Source: JBQTII01 sp052387905 (GTDB taxonomy: Bacteria > Actinomycetota > Actinomycetes > Sporichthyales > Sporichthyaceae). From it: 64,000 nt of DNA. A model generated the notes under the pieces. It made no database searches and was not told where the DNA came from. It saw nothing but the letters and a program-made list of their open reading frames with translations. Below, in pieces: positions 61,055 to 64,000 of this stretch (positions are counted from its first letter, which is position 1; each line of letters opens with the position of its first letter). The translations under genes and the position numbers were made by a program. Where the stretch lies: contig JBQTIR010000010.1 of assembly GCA_052387905.1 (NCBI GenBank), positions 129,528 to 193,527 on the forward strand, in the 5' to 3' direction.

Positions 61055-62659
61055 TCACGTCAGGTAGCGCACCTCGCGGGAGAGCCCGTTCTCCATGTGG
61101 TAGTGGTTATGGCAGTGGAAAAGCCAGACCCCGGTGTTGTCGGCGACGAAGTCGAAACTGGCCTTCCCGCCCTCCGCCGGGACCAGCATCGTGTCCTTCA
61201 CCGGCCCGCGCCCGGACGGCGTCGCCACCCAGAACGGGTGCCCGTGCAGGTGCATCGGGTGCGCCACGGACGCCAGGTTGGTCATGGTGAAGCGGACCAG
61301 TTCGCCGGCCTCGATCTCCAGCGGGTCGGCGTCCGGGTAGCGCTGGCCGTTGATCCGGCTGTTCGAGGACAACTCCAGATCGAAGACGCGGTCCGGTGCG
61401 GCCCGTGGTCGGGTCCGTTCACCGGCGTAGTGCAGCTCGTCGTAGGAGGCTTGACGCCCTGTCAGTTCCCGGGGGCGCTCGTCCACCGGGGGCGGGGTCG
61501 AAGCGCCCGCGTCGGTGTAGCGGAGCACCGCGCGGGCGAAGCCCTTCTTGGCCTCCGGCATCGCGGCCAGCTGCCAGACCCCGGAGTTGTCCGCGGTGAC
61601 CACGACGTCGTAGCGCTCACCCATCCCGAGCCGGACCGCCTCGACCTCGACCGGTTCGACCGGCATGCCGTCGGTGTGGGTGATCGTCATCCGGTGCCCG
61701 GCGATCGCGACCAGGAAGCCGGTGTCGGCGCCGATGTTCATCAGGCGCAGCCGCACCCGCTGGCCGGGGCTCACCTCGAAGGTGGGCGGGTCGGCGGCGG
61801 GGCGGCCGTTGATCAGGTACATCGGATAGACCCGGCCCCCGAGCCGTTCCCCGGGGTTCGAGCCGGCCTCCGGCACCGCCTCCTCGTCGTCCTCGGAGTC
61901 GGGATCCGCTGTTCCGGAATCCTCGGTGTCCGGCGCGGCGCTGCTCGAAGACTTGCCGCGGCCGAAGAAGTCGAGCGCGTCGCGGGGTCCGTGCACCCCA
62001 CCGGAATGTGCCCCCGGTTCGGTGACCCCCAGGCCGTCGCGCCAGTCGTCGATCATCAGGGTGTACTCGCGGTCGTACGGCACCTCCTCGTCGACGTCGG
62101 ACTCGACGATCAGCGGGCCGTACAGGCCGAGGTCGAGCTGATGGCCGACGTGGGCGTGGTACATGTACGAACCCGCGTCCGGTACCCGGAACTCGTACGC
62201 GAAGAGCCCGCCGGGAGCCACCGGATCCTGGGTCAGACCGGGGAGCCCGTCCATCGCGTTGATCAGGTTGACCCCGTGCCAGTGGATGGTCGTCTCGTCC
62301 GACAGCGCGTTGGTCAGCCGGGCCCGGACCATCTCGCCTCGTTTGAGCCGGATCTCCGGGCCGGGCACCACGCCGTTGTAACCCCAGGTCGTCACCACGG
62401 TGCCGGCCAGGTCAACCTCGATCGGGGAGGCAGCCAGGGTCCCGGCCGCCGTGCCGGGCCGGAGCAGTCCGGTCCCGCTGGGGCTCGGGTCCGCGGTCGG
62501 GCCGAGGGAGGGGCCGGAGCTGCCACCGGGGCCAGCGGACGCTCCAGGGGTGGAGTCGTCCGCGCAGCCCGCGAGCGCGCCGAGCCCGACGCCGCCGGCC
62601 AGTCCACCGGCAAGGCCGAGAAAGCGCCGGCGCGGTATGGGGTCGCCCGCTCGGGTCAC
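61055..62659 (-). CDS. Multicopper oxidase, Tat-exported lipoprotein
   Basis: 534 aa. MTRAGDPIPRRRFLGLAGG is a twin-arginine signal and LGALAGC a lipobox, so it is folded first and anchored outside. The copper motifs are complete: TIHWHGVNL, YMYHAHVGH, HPMHLHGHPFWV and WLFHCHNHYHMENGL (type 1, 2 and 3 sites). An acidic/Ser-rich insert sits near residue 240-270. It could oxidise metals or phenols with oxygen. It follows two cupredoxin-like lipoprotein genes on the same strand. Confidence 0.93.
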   Translation of the reverse strand: MTRAGDPIPRRRFLGLAGGLAGGVGLGALAGCADDSTPGASAGPGGSSGPSLGPTADPSPSGTGLLRPGTAAGTLAASPIEVDLAGTVVTTWGYNGVVPGPEIRLKRGEMVRARLTNALSDETTIHWHGVNLINAMDGLPGLTQDPVAPGGLFAYEFRVPDAGSYMYHAHVGHQLDLGLYGPLIVESDVDEEVPYDREYTLMIDDWRDGLGVTEPGAHSGGVHGPRDALDFFGRGKSSSSAAPDTEDSGTADPDSEDDEEAVPEAGSNPGERLGGRVYPMYLINGRPAADPPTFEVSPGQRVRLRLMNIGADTGFLVAIAGHRMTITHTDGMPVEPVEVEAVRLGMGERYDVVVTADNSGVWQLAAMPEAKKGFARAVLRYTDAGASTPPPVDERPRELTGRQASYDELHYAGERTRPRAAPDRVFDLELSSNSRINGQRYPDADPLEIEAGELVRFTMTNLASVAHPMHLHGHPFWVATPSGRGPVKDTMLVPAEGGKASFDFVADNTGVWLFHCHNHYHMENGLSREVRYLT

Positions 62660-62747
62660 CAGCCGTCCCTTCTGGAGAACGAGGTTCGACGCGAACGGGG
62701 CCCGGCCCTCAGGCCGAACCCCGCCGTTGCTGCGGATGGTACGTGTC

Positions 62748-63746
62748 TCAGCTGGTCGAGGTGGGCTCCGGGGATGCCGTCTCGTCGTCCTCGTCCTCGG
62801 AGGAGGTGGACGAGGAAGAGGAGGACGAGGAAGAGGAGGACGAGGAAGAGGACGACGAGCTGGACGAGGTCGCCTCCGAGGTGGGCTCAGCGGTGGCGTC
62901 GCCTTCGCCCAGGACCTTCAGCTCCTCGACCATGCCCTCCATGAAGTGCGGTGGTCCATCGCCCTGGAAGTCGTTCTCCGCAGTCGAGTCCTTGGAGATG
63001 AAGCAGAGCACCGCGTAGCGGCCGGCGGGAACGTCGAAGAAGTTCGTCGCGGTCTGCCCGGGCGCGGCCAGCACGACGCCCACCGGCACGACCAGGTCGC
63101 CGAGCTCCTCCTCATCCTTCTGGAGCAGCTCTTCCACCGACTCGTCCGCGAGGGAGTCGTCGATCTTCATCAGGACCAGCTCATGGAACTCTTCGCCGTC
63201 GTTGGTGAGCGTGAGCGCCGTGACGCCTTCCGGGCTGACCGTCGGCAGGCCGGTGAACTCGTAATCCGCCGCGGTGCCCGAGATCTTCTTGAAGCTGCAC
63301 TCCTCGAGGAGGAAGTCGTCGACCGTCTTGTCTGCCGCGGCGAAGTCGGGATCGAGGAAGAAGTCCTCGGCGCCCTCGTCGATCGCCTTCTCGAGACCGG
63401 CGGCCAACGTGGCCACCGCGGACTCGACCTCGGATCCGGCTGCGGCCTCCTCCAGATCGGCGTACGGCTCGGAGAACGCGGCTGAGACGGACTGGCCGAC
63501 CTCTTCGGGCGAGGGGGTGGCGCCGTCCTCCTCCGGGGGCCCGCCGGCGAGGAACGCGGCGTCGATCGCCACCTTCGCGTCGCACAGGTCCTCCGTCGTC
63601 GGCGTGGCGGATGGACTGGCGGACGCCGTCGCCGCCGGTTCGCTCGGCGTGGCGATCGGGTCGTCGTCGGACGCGCACCCGGCCAGGAACAGGGCGGAGG
63701 CGAGGGCGGCGGTGGCGGCGACGAGGCGCCGCGACGGGATGTACAT
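62748..63746 (-). CDS. Lipoprotein with cupredoxin-like domain and poly-Ser tail
   Basis: 332 aa. MYIPSRRLVAATAALASALF leads to a LAGC lipobox. A Pro/Thr/Ser linker is followed by a ~110-residue helical region and then a domain resembling cupredoxins: GEEFHELVLMK, GRYAVLCFISKD, GPPHFMEGMVEEL. The His, Cys, His and Met could be type 1 copper ligands. The C-terminus is a run of about 22 Ser and then an acidic tail. ATG at 63746 follows GGAAGG. A paralogue is encoded just upstream and a multicopper oxidase downstream. Copper binding is an inference. Confidence 0.72.
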   Translation of the reverse strand: MYIPSRRLVAATAALASALFLAGCASDDDPIATPSEPAATASASPSATPTTEDLCDAKVAIDAAFLAGGPPEEDGATPSPEEVGQSVSAAFSEPYADLEEAAAGSEVESAVATLAAGLEKAIDEGAEDFFLDPDFAAADKTVDDFLLEECSFKKISGTAADYEFTGLPTVSPEGVTALTLTNDGEEFHELVLMKIDDSLADESVEELLQKDEEELGDLVVPVGVVLAAPGQTATNFFDVPAGRYAVLCFISKDSTAENDFQGDGPPHFMEGMVEELKVLGEGDATAEPTSEATSSSSSSSSSSSSSSSSSSSSTSSEDEDDETASPEPTSTS

Positions 63747-63792
63747 GAGCGGTATTCCTTCCGGGGACGAACAGGTGCGCAGGGTGGTGCTC

Positions 63793-64000
63793 TCAGCTGG
63801 AGGTCGGCTCCGGCGACGCGGACTCGTCGTCCTCATCGTCCTCGGCGGTGGAGGCTGAACCCGAGGCGCTCGACGGGCTCGCGCTGCTGCTGGACGTGGG
63901 CTCGGGCGATCCGGTCTCGGTGACGACCATCTCCTCGATCATGCGCTCCAGGAAGTGCGGCTTGGCGTCGGGGTCGAACTCGGTGCCCGGCTTGTGCACC
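63793..64000 (-). CDS. Cupredoxin-like lipoprotein paralogue, C-terminal end (partial)
   Basis: Only the last ~68 codons are in the window. EFDPDAKPHFLERMIEEMVV matches PHFMEGMVEELKVL of the neighbouring protein, keeping the candidate copper His and Met. The tail is Ser/Pro/Asp-rich (TSSSSASPSS, DDEDDESASPEPTSS). It ends 46 bases before the start of its paralogue, a tandem duplication. The rest lies outside the window. Confidence 0.65.
   Translation of the reverse strand, partial: VHKPGTEFDPDAKPHFLERMIEEMVVTETGSPEPTSSSSASPSSASGSASTAEDDEDDESASPEPTSS

Overview
The window is a 64 kb piece of chromosome from a high-GC Gram-positive bacterium (Actinomycetota). Supporting signs are the very G/C-rich third codon positions, frequent GTG starts and leaderless promoters, and a set of actinobacterial marker genes: SepH, DUF3071/3093/3159/3710/4193/4235/5998 proteins, a ferrochelatase with an Fe-S cysteine tail, an MprAB-type two-component system and an Ala/Lys-rich principal sigma factor. 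The sigma factor - DUF7455 - ParE ... ParC order and the SepH - ferrochelatase - IMPase - DUF4193 ... dUTPase - DUF3710 - TrkA/TrkA - TrmA order resemble what I recall from Streptomyces. Sporichthya- or Frankia-like relatives are possible, but I cannot place the genus.

Layout. 1-3.9 kb: end of a TetR regulator, a methyltransferase, an acyl-CoA dehydrogenase, a histidine phosphatase and a MobA-like nucleotidyltransferase. 4-13.9 kb: inositol catabolism (iolG, iolE, iolC, iolB, iolD, and further on mmsA/iolA), with a divergent epoxide hydrolase / acyl-CoA dehydrogenase-like pair inside it; no inositol transporter or regulator is present. 14-15 kb: a small unknown gene and a ROK / polyphosphate-glucokinase-like kinase. 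15.1-22.8 kb (all minus): membrane protein, DNA polymerase IV, MprA-like regulator, MprB-like kinase, HtrA/PepD-like protease and a class B penicillin-binding protein, which looks like an envelope-stress cluster. 22.9-26.6 kb: a full-length 5-oxoprolinase broken by two one-base deletions. 26.7-29.2 kb: ABC exporter and HhH-GPD protein. 29.4-41.2 kb: principal sigma factor, GCS2 ligase, VOC protein, DUF4394 protein, DUF7455 protein, ParE, Cu/Zn SOD lipoprotein, a second epoxide hydrolase and ParC. 41.2-47.5 kb: a Uma2 nuclease-like gene behind a LexA-type box, GNAT, an ECF sigma/anti-sigma pair between two copies of a hairpin repeat, DUF5998, a phosphodiesterase and kynureninase. 47.6-51 kb: two secreted carbohydrate-active proteins. 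51-61 kb: the conserved SepH-to-TrmA housekeeping block. 61-64 kb: a multicopper oxidase next to two tandem cupredoxin-like lipoproteins with low-complexity tails.

Besides the genes, the window carries at least three families of small palindromic repeats. R1 is exactly 75 bp, with three copies in the same orientation. R2 is exactly 42 bp: two close copies in opposite orientation plus a related tandem pair. R3 is about 90 bp with two hairpins, in two direct copies that bracket the sigma/anti-sigma operon. None encodes a protein and no transposase is in the window, so any mobilising enzyme would have to act from elsewhere. These repeats, the SOS-box-controlled Uma2 gene and the oxidase/cupredoxin locus are the most interesting items.
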